Source: Verrucomicrobiia bacterium
GTDB lineage: Bacteria; Verrucomicrobiota; Verrucomicrobiia; Palsa-1439
DNA: 36,647 nucleotides
Reading direction: 5' to 3'
Assembly (NCBI GenBank): GCA_025056465.1
Contig: JANWVU010000009.1
Location: forward strand, 1 to 36,647
In this document: positions 9,455 through 18,825 of the stretch, one piece after another
Layout of the letters: the number at the start of each line of letters is the position of its first letter
Numbering within the stretch: the stretch's first letter is position 1
The notes under the pieces: model-generated
The model's database searches: none
What the model was told of the DNA's origin: nothing
The model's input: only the letters and a program-made list of their open reading frames with translations
Made by a program: the position numbers and the translations under genes

Positions 9455-10696
9455 TCACGAACTTCCACGCCCCGCCGCGATCAAGGGTCCCCACGCTGGC
9501 TCGGTGGCACTCCCATCAATCGCCGGCAACTCTACTTGTTCGCCGCTCAAAGCGTCAAGTAGATACAACCGCGACCGCCAGCCCTGCACCTTCGCAAACA
9601 CCAAATGCCGACCATTTGGTGCCCACGACGCATCCTGTGCATCTCCCGCGCCCGTCTCCAGCAACCGCACCTCGCGCGCACCCCAATCGTACAACCCAAT
9701 CCGAAATCGCCCGCCCACCCGCGACGTCATCGCAATCATCGGCGGCAACTCCCCGTTCGGTGGCGGACGCGACCAATCCGGTTCCGTGTTGTAACTTGGC
9801 GACACAGTCAACCGCCGCGCTTCTCCGCCGTTGCGCCCAATCACCCAAATTTGCGGTGACCCACCGGCCGCGCTCACATAGGCAATCTGTTGTCCGTCTG
9901 GCGACCATACCGGCGACGATTCCTCCGCCCGCGTGTTCGTCAACCGCAACAGTCCGCTGCCCGCCACCGACATCACATACAACTCGGGATTCCCATCCTT
10001 GCTCAGCGTCAACGCGATGTGCTGACCATCCGGTGAGTACGCCGCGCCCGAATTTAATCCGGGAAAACTCGCCACAATCCGCCGTGTCCCCGTGATCAAG
10101 TCCGCCTCCACGACATCCGGAAACCGATTCACATAACTCGTGTAAATCAACCGCCGTCCATCCGGCGACCACCGCGGCCGCACACTCAAGCTTTTGTCGT
10201 GCGTCAATTGCCGCACGTTATGCCCGTCGTAGTCCATCACCGCCAACTCCTTCACCCCCTCGCGCACCCACACAAACGCAATCCGCGTCTGAGCAATACC
10301 GGGCTGACCCGTGATCGTGCTGACAATATCATCGGAGATCCGATGCACCACCCGTCGCCAATCCTGCACGCTACCGGTGTATGCTTTCGACAACGCCACC
10401 TGCTTGCTCGCCGCCACCGTCACCGTGCAGTCCACCACCAACTGATTCCCCTCCACGCGCACCGCACCGCTCTGGATCAACTCGGCCTGTGCGGACGGTG
10501 TCACTGTGAAATGGCCCGAGATGCGCAGGTCATTGCGCAACACATCCGCTACTTGTGCCGCCCATGTCGCGTCGCCGCGAAACCCGCTTAGCGCGATGCT
10601 GCGTTTTGTCGGGCCCTTCGTGACCACCACCTGTGCCGAGGCAGTCACCGCGCACGCCAACCACACCATCCACCACGCCACCCATGCTGCGCTCAT
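9455..10696 (-). CDS. tolB: Tol-Pal system beta-propeller protein TolB
   Basis: Signal peptide, N-terminal TolB domain, repeated SPDGxxIAY/L propeller motifs. Confidence 0.92.
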   Translation of the reverse strand: MSAAWVAWWMVWLACAVTASAQVVVTKGPTKRSIALSGFRGDATWAAQVADVLRNDLRISGHFTVTPSAQAELIQSGAVRVEGNQLVVDCTVTVAASKQVALSKAYTGSVQDWRRVVHRISDDIVSTITGQPGIAQTRIAFVWVREGVKELAVMDYDGHNVRQLTHDKSLSVRPRWSPDGRRLIYTSYVNRFPDVVEADLITGTRRIVASFPGLNSGAAYSPDGQHIALTLSKDGNPELYVMSVAGSGLLRLTNTRAEESSPVWSPDGQQIAYVSAAGGSPQIWVIGRNGGEARRLTVSPSYNTEPDWSRPPPNGELPPMIAMTSRVGGRFRIGLYDWGAREVRLLETGAGDAQDASWAPNGRHLVFAKVQGWRSRLYLLDALSGEQVELPAIDGSATEPAWGPLIAAGRGSS

Positions 10697-10700
10697 CCTG

Positions 10701-11705
10701 CTAACCCTCCAATTGAAAATTCACCGTGATATCCGCCGTCGCGCCACCCAACCCATCCGGCAACGGCGGCAACCGGCCCACACTCTCCACGGCCGCCAAC
10801 GCCGACTCATCCATCGCGCGGTTGCCCGACGGCGTCAACAATCGCACCGCCACAATCTCACCATTCCGCGCCACCTTGATCACCACTGTCGCGAACTGTC
10901 GCCGATCCCAATTCACCGCCTCGGGCGGATGCACCCACGCCTCATACAACCGATCATGCACCTGTTGGTAATACCACCAAAACGGCGACCCACGTCCCAC
11001 CCCACCGGCCACCCCATCCGGGGACCCGTCTCTCGACCCGATCACCGCACTGCTACCCGACCCACCACCAGCCCGTCTCCTGTCGCCGTAGGGAGTCCCG
11101 CCGGCTTCAGCCTGCAGCGCCCGCGCGAACCGATTCCGAATATCCGCCGCACTCGTTCCGGCCGGTGAACCCGTCGGCGACCCTGGCGTGCCGCCACTCC
11201 GAGCCACCCGCGTCGCCGTGCCCATTGTGCTGCCGGCACGCGCCACCGCACCGGTCGCACTACGGCTGCTCGCCACCGCATTCGTCCGACTCGTCTGACC
11301 CGTCAGACCCGTCCGACTCGTCCGATTCGTCCGACTCACCTGACTGTCTCGCTCCTCTCGGCGGGCTTGTCGTGGCATCGCAACCTCTCCCTCTGACGCA
11401 GCCACCGGCGTTTTGGGTTTTACCGGACGCTCCTCTGGCGTGAACACCGCCTCGCCCGGTGGCGCATCCATCGTTACCCCGCCACTCCCTAACCGCGGCG
11501 GCGTGTATGCGCCCCGACCCACCCCCGGTCCTCTCGGCAGGTCCCCCAACAAATCAGCCGGCGTGAAAATCTCCACCTCCACTGCCGACCGATCCCGCCA
11601 CCCAATTCCTTTCCCCTGCCAAATTGCCAACAACACCACCACCGCCACGTGACCGGCCATGGCGTACACAAAATTGCGTCGCAACCGTGACCCAGCACGT
11701 TTCAT
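10701..11705 (-). CDS. TonB/TolA-like energy transducer with low-complexity linker
   Basis: N-terminal TM, Pro/Gly/Ser/Thr-rich linker, C-terminal TonB-like domain (IKVARNGEIVAVRLLTPSGNRAMDESALAAVE). Confidence 0.85.
   Translation of the reverse strand: MKRAGSRLRRNFVYAMAGHVAVVVLLAIWQGKGIGWRDRSAVEVEIFTPADLLGDLPRGPGVGRGAYTPPRLGSGGVTMDAPPGEAVFTPEERPVKPKTPVAASEGEVAMPRQARREERDSQVSRTNRTSRTGLTGQTSRTNAVASSRSATGAVARAGSTMGTATRVARSGGTPGSPTGSPAGTSAADIRNRFARALQAEAGGTPYGDRRRAGGGSGSSAVIGSRDGSPDGVAGGVGRGSPFWWYYQQVHDRLYEAWVHPPEAVNWDRRQFATVVIKVARNGEIVAVRLLTPSGNRAMDESALAAVESVGRLPPLPDGLGGATADITVNFQLEG
11283..11345. repeat. Tandem 9-bp repeat (about 7 units of cgtccgact-like) inside the tonB/tolA linker
   Basis: cgtccgact cgtctgacc cgtcagacc cgtccgact cgtccgatt cgtccgact cacctgact. 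Confidence 0.9.
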
Positions 11706-12142
11706 CGCCGCGCCACACGCGCCGGGGTTTCCTCCTGTGTCATCAACGCGATCCGCGTGATCCGTGCCGCATGCAACTCTTTCAACACGCTCATCACCGC
11801 ACCGTAATTGTTCGCCTGATCCGCTTTCACCAAAATCGTCACGGGCGGTTGAACATTCGCCAGGGCACTAAGCTGCGTGCGCAACTCCGGCAGCGTCATC
11901 GGCACATCATTCAGAAACACCCGCCCCTGACTATCCACCGACAACGTGCGGGTTTGTTCGCGTTTGATGGTGTTGGTGGTGCCCTTGGGCAGATTGATGT
12001 TCAACCCATACTCCACCACCGGAAAGAAAATCACCACCGCGATGAACAACTGCATGAACAAATCCACCAACGGCATCACGTTAATCTCGCCCAACTCCGG
12101 TAGGTGACCGTACCGGCGACCCCGACGATTAGTTCGTGACAT
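11702..12142 (-). CDS. ExbD/TolR biopolymer transport protein
   Basis: GEINVMPLVDLFMQLFIAVVIFFPV; INLPKGT; start ATG 12142; ATGA overlap with the next gene. Confidence 0.93.
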   Translation of the reverse strand: MSRTNRRGRRYGHLPELGEINVMPLVDLFMQLFIAVVIFFPVVEYGLNINLPKGTTNTIKREQTRTLSVDSQGRVFLNDVPMTLPELRTQLSALANVQPPVTILVKADQANNYGAVMSVLKELHAARITRIALMTQEETPARVARR

Positions 12143-12887
12143 AATTGCGCTCCACCGCCGCCACCAACTCCTCGGCAAACCCCTCCATCCGCACCGTCTC
12201 CTGTTTGATCTGCGCCGCCAACCAGTTGTACGCAAACAACGACGGCACCGCCACCAGCAACCCCACCACCGTCGCCAGCAACGCCGCCGAGATACCGGGC
12301 GCCACCGCACCCAAACGCACCGATCCCTGCTCCGCCATCGAGGCAAACACGTGCATCACGCCCCACGCACTGCCGAGCAATCCCAGAAACGGGCCCGCTG
12401 TGACGGCCGTGGACAAAATGGACACATGCTGCTCCAACGCCAGCACCTCCTCATCAATCGCCCGCCCCAACACACTGCGCAACGTGTCGAGATTGATCAC
12501 CGCGCGCGTGGCCGTCTCCACCTCCGGGTCCACCACCGCCAACGCCGCTGCACCGCCCCCGCCCAACGCTTTGTATCCGCCCTCCACACGGCGGGCATTA
12601 CCGAACTGCCCCGAGATTTCCTCCGCGCCCATCCGATAAATGTTGTAGAACGGACAATTTGGAAACTCATGATTGTTGATGAACAAATGCAACGGGTCCC
12701 GCTCGCGTCGAAACCGACTCAAAAACTCCTCCGAACTCCGCCGCGCCTGCCGCAACTGTTGCCACTTCGTGAGCATCACTGACCACGTCAACGCCGACCC
12801 AACCAGCAGCATGATCACAATGACCTTGCCGACCCAGTCCGCCTGTTGAAAGACGTACAGCAGTCCTGCCGCCACCACTACATTCAT
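12129..12887 (-). CDS. MotA/TolQ/ExbB proton channel family protein
   Basis: TAVTAGPFLGLLGSAWGVMHVFASMAEQGSVRLGAVAPGISAALLATVVGLLVAVPS; SD GGAGGGAAG before ATG 12887. Confidence 0.94.
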   Translation of the reverse strand: MNVVVAAGLLYVFQQADWVGKVIVIMLLVGSALTWSVMLTKWQQLRQARRSSEEFLSRFRRERDPLHLFINNHEFPNCPFYNIYRMGAEEISGQFGNARRVEGGYKALGGGGAAALAVVDPEVETATRAVINLDTLRSVLGRAIDEEVLALEQHVSILSTAVTAGPFLGLLGSAWGVMHVFASMAEQGSVRLGAVAPGISAALLATVVGLLVAVPSLFAYNWLAAQIKQETVRMEGFAEELVAAVERNYVTN

Positions 12888-12935
12888 CACACTTCCCTCC
12901 TTGGAACCACAGAGTGTGGTTTCCTCAATGCCCAC

Positions 12936-13886
12936 TTATACAACTTCGCGCACCGCCGTCAAAGTCTTTCTACCACAACACTCCGCGCAACGATCCATCA
13001 ACGCCTCCCGCATCGCCCATCCTGCCGCGCTACTCGCCAACCACACCGCCCCAACCACCGGCGGCCACCGCGGAGCTCGCATCTCCACCGCGGGCAAGCG
13101 CGCGCGTAACGCCGTCGCAAACAAATCACGATAAAACGCCGACCGCTCCAACCACGACCCTGCATAACTCACCGGCCCCGTCTCCATTCCCAACCGCACC
13201 GCCACCGCCGCCGTCGCTTCCGCCAACGCGTCTGCCTGTTGTTGCACAACCTCGCGCGCCACCGCGTCGCCCTGCTCCGCCAACTGCACCACCACGCGCG
13301 CCAATCGAGCGGTCCCCACTCGTGACAACCTCTCCCAACTCGCCGGCTCGGGCAGCGCATCCGCCAACGCGGTCGCCGGCCCGCGCCCGTCCCGCGCACG
13401 CCACACCGCTGCTTGCGCCGCCACCGCCAGAGCATACCCGCCGCCCTGATTGTCCGATTCCCACGACCAACCACCGGCACGCCATGTTTCGCCCACCGCG
13501 TTCACCCCAAAACACGCCGCGCCTGTCCCCGCAATCGCAATCACTCCCGGTTGCCCGGCCAACGCCCCAGCCCACGCCACGCGCAAATCATGATCCACCA
13601 CAACCCGCTCCGCCCAACCCAACGCCATCACCATCTCCTGAATCCGCTTCTGCGTCTCGCCTTGTGCCGCACCCGCCACGCCGAGCATCGCGACCTTCGC
13701 ACCCCAATCCCGACCCAAAGCCGTCAGCGTCTCTCGCACACCATCCCAACCGATCGTCCGAAAATTCATCCCCCCGGCTTCCCGCCACGCCACCAACTCA
13801 CCTTCGCTCGTCACGGCCGCCAACCGTGTGCGTGTCCCACCGCCATCCAATCCCAACACAATGCGCCCCACCCTCGCCTCACTCAT
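12936..13886 (-). CDS. BadF/BadG/BcrA/BcrD-type ATPase / N-acetylglucosamine kinase-like protein
   Basis: VLGLDGGGTRTRLAAVT, GVIAIAGTGAACFGVN; 8-bp overlap with the upstream pseudopilin gene. Confidence 0.85.
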   Translation of the reverse strand: MSEARVGRIVLGLDGGGTRTRLAAVTSEGELVAWREAGGMNFRTIGWDGVRETLTALGRDWGAKVAMLGVAGAAQGETQKRIQEMVMALGWAERVVVDHDLRVAWAGALAGQPGVIAIAGTGAACFGVNAVGETWRAGGWSWESDNQGGGYALAVAAQAAVWRARDGRGPATALADALPEPASWERLSRVGTARLARVVVQLAEQGDAVAREVVQQQADALAEATAAVAVRLGMETGPVSYAGSWLERSAFYRDLFATALRARLPAVEMRAPRWPPVVGAVWLASSAAGWAMREALMDRCAECCGRKTLTAVREVV

Positions 13887-14490
13887 CGTCAATCCACCCC
13901 CACCCATTCGTCATCGTCACATTCCAGCCGCTCGGTGCCGAACGAAATTGCACCGCGCCATCGCTGCGCAAGGCATTCACCCCAGCGGCGTGATTCGGGA
14001 AATAACCCGACGGTCCCAACCAATCCGTCACCAACACCCGCAACTCCCGATCCAACCGGCTCGGCGCCCCTTGCGACGGACTCCGACCCCAATACGCACA
14101 CGCCGTAATCTGACCCGCGATCCCCAAATTCTGAATGCCGGTATCCCAATCGTGCGGCGGAAATTCGCGACCCGACGGACAATAAAACACGCGCGCTACC
14201 GGCCACCCACCGGCATCGGCCACAACCCGCCCGTACAACACATACCGCGCCCCATCCCACAACAAGTAACCCGGATAATCCTCCACCGGCAGCCTCTCAT
14301 ACCGGTCGTAATAAAGACACACCAACTGCCCGACTTGTCGGAGATTGCCCGCGCAGACAACCTGTCGCGCTCGCTCGCGTGCACGGGCCAACGCCGGTAG
14401 CAGCAACGCCGCCACCAAACCCAACACCGCCCCTACAGTGATCAACTCCACGAGCGAGAAGCCCGCCCTCCTTGCCGCGCAGCTTCTCAC
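13879..14490 (-). CDS. Type IV pilin-like / type II secretion pseudopilin with H-X9-DG C-terminus
   Basis: RAGFSLVELITVGAVLGLVAALLLPALARAR prepilin motif; HAAGVNALRSDG matches the H-X9-DG motif typical of PVC bacteria; GTG start. Confidence 0.88.
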   Translation of the reverse strand: MRSCAARRAGFSLVELITVGAVLGLVAALLLPALARARERARQVVCAGNLRQVGQLVCLYYDRYERLPVEDYPGYLLWDGARYVLYGRVVADAGGWPVARVFYCPSGREFPPHDWDTGIQNLGIAGQITACAYWGRSPSQGAPSRLDRELRVLVTDWLGPSGYFPNHAAGVNALRSDGAVQFRSAPSGWNVTMTNGWGWIDDE

Positions 14491-14627
14491 AACTCTCTTT
14501 GTAAGTCACACCCCACGCAAAAGCCAGTTGAAATCAACCACGCAACCCGGTCTGCGCCACCAGGGCCAGTGTGTCATACAAGTTGAAAGCTCGACCGAGT
14601 CAATGCAGGTTCATGCAGTGAATCAAC

Positions 14628-15590
14628 ATGTCCCCGCAGAACGAGCTCCCATTGCAGGCCAGTCGAAGGCAGCTCATGGCCCAAATCACCGAGCGAATCC
14701 TCGACTTGCTTAACCAGAACATCGTGCCGTGGAAAATACCGTGGTCAGGTGCCCTCCCATACAATTACATCTCCCGCCGCCCCTATGGGGTCTTAAACGC
14801 AACCCTCCTCCTCGCTACGCCCTTCACCCAGCGTGCTTGGCTCACGCAGCGACAAGTCGAGCGACGCGGTGCCAGCATCCTCCCCCAACAAAAGCCAACG
14901 ACCATCTACTCATTTTTTCCGAACACCTGCAGGAGGACCAACCCGCAGGGCGAACCTAGTTACCCAGTCGAATTGCGTGTCCGCAAATACCAAGTTTGGA
15001 ACATTCAGCAAACGACCTTGCCTCCACCCAAAAACAAAATCACTCCTAGACCGATCCACACAGCCGAAGCCATCGTGCAAAACATGCCCAAACGTCCAGC
15101 GATTCACCAGCACCCCTTGGCCGCCTACTACCGCCCGCTGACCGACGAAGTTTATGTCCCGCCCCCAGACGCATTTCCAATCGCCGAGGAATACTACAGC
15201 ACACTTTTCCACGAGCTGGTCCACGCCACCGGCCATCCCTCCCGGCTCAAACGCAAATCGCTTACGGTGCTCGCAAGTTTCGGTTCACACGCCTACAGCC
15301 AAGAAGAGCTCGTTGCCGAACTAGGGAGCGCCTACCTCTGCGCCATCGCAGGGATTGAGCGTGCAACCCTCCAAAATTCCGTCGCCTACATCCAGAGTTG
15401 GTATCGCGTTCTGAAAAACGATCCGTATATCTTCCCCATCGCGGCAGCCCACGCCCAACGAGCATCTCAATTCATCCTCGGCCGTCTCCCGCATGATCCA
15501 CCGGCTGATCCCGACGCTGCCACCACATCAACACCTCCTCACCGACTCGTCCCGGCCACGAACGCGGACGCTCTTCCCGCAACAGCCTGA
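14628..15590 (+). CDS. ArdC-like antirestriction protein (N-terminal ssDNA-binding domain + zincin-like metallopeptidase)
   Basis: MAQITERILDLLNQNIVPWKIPW...PYGVLNATLLL...WLTQRQVE; HELVHATGHPSRL zincin motif and EELVAELGSAYL; alternative ATG start 14676. Confidence 0.85.
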   Translation: MSPQNELPLQASRRQLMAQITERILDLLNQNIVPWKIPWSGALPYNYISRRPYGVLNATLLLATPFTQRAWLTQRQVERRGASILPQQKPTTIYSFFPNTCRRTNPQGEPSYPVELRVRKYQVWNIQQTTLPPPKNKITPRPIHTAEAIVQNMPKRPAIHQHPLAAYYRPLTDEVYVPPPDAFPIAEEYYSTLFHELVHATGHPSRLKRKSLTVLASFGSHAYSQEELVAELGSAYLCAIAGIERATLQNSVAYIQSWYRVLKNDPYIFPIAAAHAQRASQFILGRLPHDPPADPDAATTSTPPHRLVPATNADALPATA

Positions 15591-16092
15591 ACCACCGCCC
15601 AAACCGTGCGCGCAGCTCATCCCGTGTCGCGCCAAACGGCGGCCCGTCTTCCATCTCCACATCGAAGAAAATCCCCAACAACCACCCACCGGGCCGCACC
15701 ACGCGCGCCGCCGCATCCACGTACGCATCCCGCAACGACGGCTCGAGCGCGCAAAAACACGTGTGCTCAAACAACCAGTCGTACCGGCCCTGATGCGTCA
15801 AAAAATCTCCCACCACAAACTCCACTCCACTACCGGCCGCCAATCGCCGCGCCTCCTCAATCGCCACCTCCGACACATCCAACCCGGTCACCCGAAACCC
15901 ATGCGCCGCCAACGCTCGACAATCATGTCCCCGACCACAGCCCGGCACCAACACCGTACCGGGTTCGTACCGCTCCCGTGTCAGAAAATCCACCAAGCCC
16001 GGTGCCGGCTCGCCTTTGTCCCACGGCGTATCTCCGCACCGGTACCGCTCATCCCACGCCTGCGCGTCCAACCGTTGATCCTCTCGTTTCAT
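15472..16092 (-). CDS. SAM-dependent methyltransferase, thiopurine S-methyltransferase (TPMT)-like
   Basis: WDERYRCGDTPWDKGEPAPGL, VLVPGCGRGHDCRALAAHGFRVTGLDVSEVAIEEAR, FEHTCFCALEPSLRDAYV; start ATG 16092. Confidence 0.88.
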   Translation of the reverse strand: MKREDQRLDAQAWDERYRCGDTPWDKGEPAPGLVDFLTRERYEPGTVLVPGCGRGHDCRALAAHGFRVTGLDVSEVAIEEARRLAAGSGVEFVVGDFLTHQGRYDWLFEHTCFCALEPSLRDAYVDAAARVVRPGGWLLGIFFDVEMEDGPPFGATRDELRARFGRWFRLLREERPRSWPGRVGEEVLMWWQRRDQPVDHAGDGRG

Positions 16093-16168
16093 CCTGCAAC
16101 CCACCTCACCGACAACTTCCCGGCACAAACAACCTCGCCATTCGCCGCCGAAGTTATAGCATACCGGC

Positions 16169-17245
16169 GTGCTCGCCCTGCTCATACCGGTCGGCTCCGA
16201 CCACGACCGCGCCCGACCCGCGGTGGCGACCTTGTCGCTCATTGCGCTGAACATCATCATCTACCTCCTCACCAGCGCCCTCGACTCCGACGCCATCGCA
16301 CGCCAACTCGGTTTCGTCGCCGCCGCACCGCAACCTCACCAGTTCATTACGCACATGTTCCTTCACCTCGCTTGGCCGAAAAATCCCGACGCCGATTGGA
16401 TCATGCACCTCAACAGCGTCCTACACATCGGCGGCAACATGGCCTACCTTTGGTTCGCCGGTAGCGATTTGGAAGATGCGCTCGGCTCGCTCAAATTCCT
16501 CCTCGCCTACTTCCTCGGCGGCATCGCCTCCGCGTTGCTGTTCTGGGCCACCGCCGTCGCTGGTCGTTTCCCGAATCTTGACGAACCCGCTATTGGTGCC
16601 TCGGGCGCAGTCTCCGCGTTGCTCGGACTCTATCTCGTACGCTTCCCCCGATTCAAAATCCGCATCTGGTACGCGGGATTCATCCCGGTACCCTTGATCA
16701 TGCGACAAGGTATCGCGCGCATCAGTTCGTGGTTCTTCATCGGTTTCTGGATCGCGTTGCAACTATTCTTCGGTCTCCAAGCCCTGCGCGCCGGTGGCGC
16801 GGAAGTGGCATATTGGGGTCACATCGGCGGATTTCTCCTCGGGTTGGCTTACGGAACTGCCACTCATCAGTGGCGCGCTGGCCAGCAGGAGTTCTTGTTC
16901 AAGGAAGCCGAACACTTCTTCTACAAACAAAAATGGTTCCCCGCGATGGAGGCCTACCAATGTCTCGCCCAACGATACCCGCGCTTCGTCGAAGCCTACC
17001 TCAAATGGGCGTTGTGCTGGGAATGTGCCGGCCATCCCCAGCGCGCGGAAAAAGTGCTGTTCGACGCCCTTCAAACCTGTCGCGCCAACGGTTGGGAGTC
17101 GGAAGCCGACCGGCTCCAGGCCGAACTCCAACAACTCGGCGCGCTCCGCGCTGCTTCACCCACTCAACCACCGGCAGCACCCGCCCCCGCCACTCCCAAT
17201 CTCATGTTCCGTCGCCGCTTCAAGTGGGAGAAGGACAACGCATGA
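16169..17245 (+). CDS. Rhomboid family intramembrane serine protease with C-terminal TPR-like tail
   Basis: LHIGGNMAYLWFAGSDLEDALG, GASGAVSALLGLY (Ser), HIGGFLLGL (His); GTG start. Confidence 0.92.
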   Translation: MLALLIPVGSDHDRARPAVATLSLIALNIIIYLLTSALDSDAIARQLGFVAAAPQPHQFITHMFLHLAWPKNPDADWIMHLNSVLHIGGNMAYLWFAGSDLEDALGSLKFLLAYFLGGIASALLFWATAVAGRFPNLDEPAIGASGAVSALLGLYLVRFPRFKIRIWYAGFIPVPLIMRQGIARISSWFFIGFWIALQLFFGLQALRAGGAEVAYWGHIGGFLLGLAYGTATHQWRAGQQEFLFKEAEHFFYKQKWFPAMEAYQCLAQRYPRFVEAYLKWALCWECAGHPQRAEKVLFDALQTCRANGWESEADRLQAELQQLGALRAASPTQPPAAPAPATPNLMFRRRFKWEKDNA

Positions 17246-18777
17246 CCACACCCGCCCAATCATTCATCCCCTGCGTTCATCATCCTGATCAACGCGCCAC
17301 GCACAATTGCATGAATTGCGGCAAACCACTCTGCATGTTTTGCGTCTCGGAACGCGGCTATTACTGCAGCGACACTTGCAAAGCCGCCGTCCAAGCGACC
17401 GAACCCGATGCGCCCCGCGACCAACGCCTCGACCAACTCGATGCTCAGTTGCAACGCAGCCGCGCCGTACTCACCACCCTCTGGCGCAAACTCGCGCTCG
17501 TGCTCGTCCTCATACTCGTCCTCGGAGCCGGTTGGCTCACCTACCGGTTGCTATTTGCGCCCCGCGGCAAAATCACCGTCGCTTTCCCCGTGGATTCCGC
17601 CATGGCCAGTTTCTTCGCTCAACCCCTCGATGCCGACACCGTTTTGGTCCGTGCCAACAATGAATTGTTTCGGCTCCGCCTGCGCACCCAAACCAAACTC
17701 TGGAGCGTGACGCTGCCGGAAGACGAATCCGGTAGCGTCGTGTCCGTTCATGGTTCCGAGATCCAAATCCGTTATCGCGACCGCGTGCAATCTCTCGATG
17801 CCCAAACAGGCACACCACTGCGCGAAGCCACCCGGCCTCCACAATCTCAGCATGAATGGAATCAACACACCATCACCATCCGCCCCGCCGCCCTCAAACC
17901 ACAGACGGAATCTCAGGAGGAACCCGAACTCACCGCCGGTGACCCCGAACAGTTTTCCGCCCGTCGCCTGTTCAACCTCGCTGGTGGCGAGCAACCCTCG
18001 GCACCCCCTCGCGAGTTTCAGGTGCGATTCAGCGGCGCAACCCCTGCCGAACTCACTCTCGCGTTTTCCGAGTGGCCGACTGTCTTCCCATTCGAGAAAT
18101 CGCTGGTCCTTGTCGGTGGTCGCCACCTCGCTGTCTTCGACCGCATCGGCGAACCCCGATGGCAACACCAACTCGACGCCGAGTTTGTCACGCTCACCGT
18201 CAACGACAACGCGCTTGCCGTCGCCACCCTGCAGAGCGTGACGTTGCTTGACCTGCATACCGGACAACAACGATGGCGCGCCACCGACCTCCAAACCGAA
18301 AACCTCACCCTCGCACCCGACGGATCCGTGTACGCTTTCGTCGTCCTGTCCTCCGAACAAGCCAAAGCTCACGAGAAACAATTTCGTGCCGCCCCCGTCG
18401 CGCCGCGCGGCTTGGGCATTACCGTGCGCGACGCGGTACCGGCCTTGCTCAAGCTCGATGCCCGCGACGGCTCCATCCGCTGGGGCGTCCGCAACATCGG
18501 CCAATACGTTCTGGTCACCGACGATTCGCTGTTCGTCGCCGACGACACCGACCGAGTCAACCTACTCGCCCCAGCCGGTATCATCGAAACCTACTACAGC
18601 ATCCGACAACTCAACCCGCGGACTGGTGCCGACCTCTGGCATATCATCGACAAGGGCAGCCTTGCCGATGCCCACCTCCTCGGTCGCTCGCCCCTGCTCG
18701 TCGTGTTGCCCCATCCGCCCGCCGGACGGATCAACCCCACCGGCAGCTACCGGCTCCAACTCGTCGAAACGAACTAG
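17242..18777 (+). CDS. B-box-like zinc finger + TM + PQQ-like beta-propeller membrane protein
   Basis: N-terminal CVHHPDQRATHNCMNCGKPLCMFCVSERGYYCSDTC; one TM; WRAxDLQxxNLTLAPDG / DGSIRWGV propeller-like repeats; ATGA overlap with the rhomboid gene (ORF-track start 16729 rejected). Confidence 0.8.
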   Translation: MTTPAQSFIPCVHHPDQRATHNCMNCGKPLCMFCVSERGYYCSDTCKAAVQATEPDAPRDQRLDQLDAQLQRSRAVLTTLWRKLALVLVLILVLGAGWLTYRLLFAPRGKITVAFPVDSAMASFFAQPLDADTVLVRANNELFRLRLRTQTKLWSVTLPEDESGSVVSVHGSEIQIRYRDRVQSLDAQTGTPLREATRPPQSQHEWNQHTITIRPAALKPQTESQEEPELTAGDPEQFSARRLFNLAGGEQPSAPPREFQVRFSGATPAELTLAFSEWPTVFPFEKSLVLVGGRHLAVFDRIGEPRWQHQLDAEFVTLTVNDNALAVATLQSVTLLDLHTGQQRWRATDLQTENLTLAPDGSVYAFVVLSSEQAKAHEKQFRAAPVAPRGLGITVRDAVPALLKLDARDGSIRWGVRNIGQYVLVTDDSLFVADDTDRVNLLAPAGIIETYYSIRQLNPRTGADLWHIIDKGSLADAHLLGRSPLLVVLPHPPAGRINPTGSYRLQLVETN

Positions 18778-18790
18778 CTTCTCTCGCCAC

Positions 18791-18819
18791 TTAGTTTTCC
18801 CCGCGCAATCTGCTACGCT
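18791..18819 (+). promoter_or_regulatory. Putative promoter of arsS, leaderless layout
   Basis: TTAGTT-17-TACGCT (context ATCTGCTACGCTG) 6 nt before ATG 18826. Confidence 0.4.
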
Positions 18820-18825
18820 GAACCT

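Noticed and set aside
11283-11345. Short repeats as a CRISPR array
   Set aside because: 9-bp units without spacers, inside a coding linker; no CRISPR arrays or cas genes seen in the window.
12914-13993. 359-aa plus-strand ORF
   Set aside because: Antisense to the BadF-type kinase; Pro/Ser/Thr-rich composition typical of high-GC shadow frames.
16729-17241. N-terminal extension of the 682-aa ORF 16729-18777
   Set aside because: Overlaps the rhomboid gene out of frame; conserved zinc-finger start at ATG 17242 with ATGA coupling is far better.
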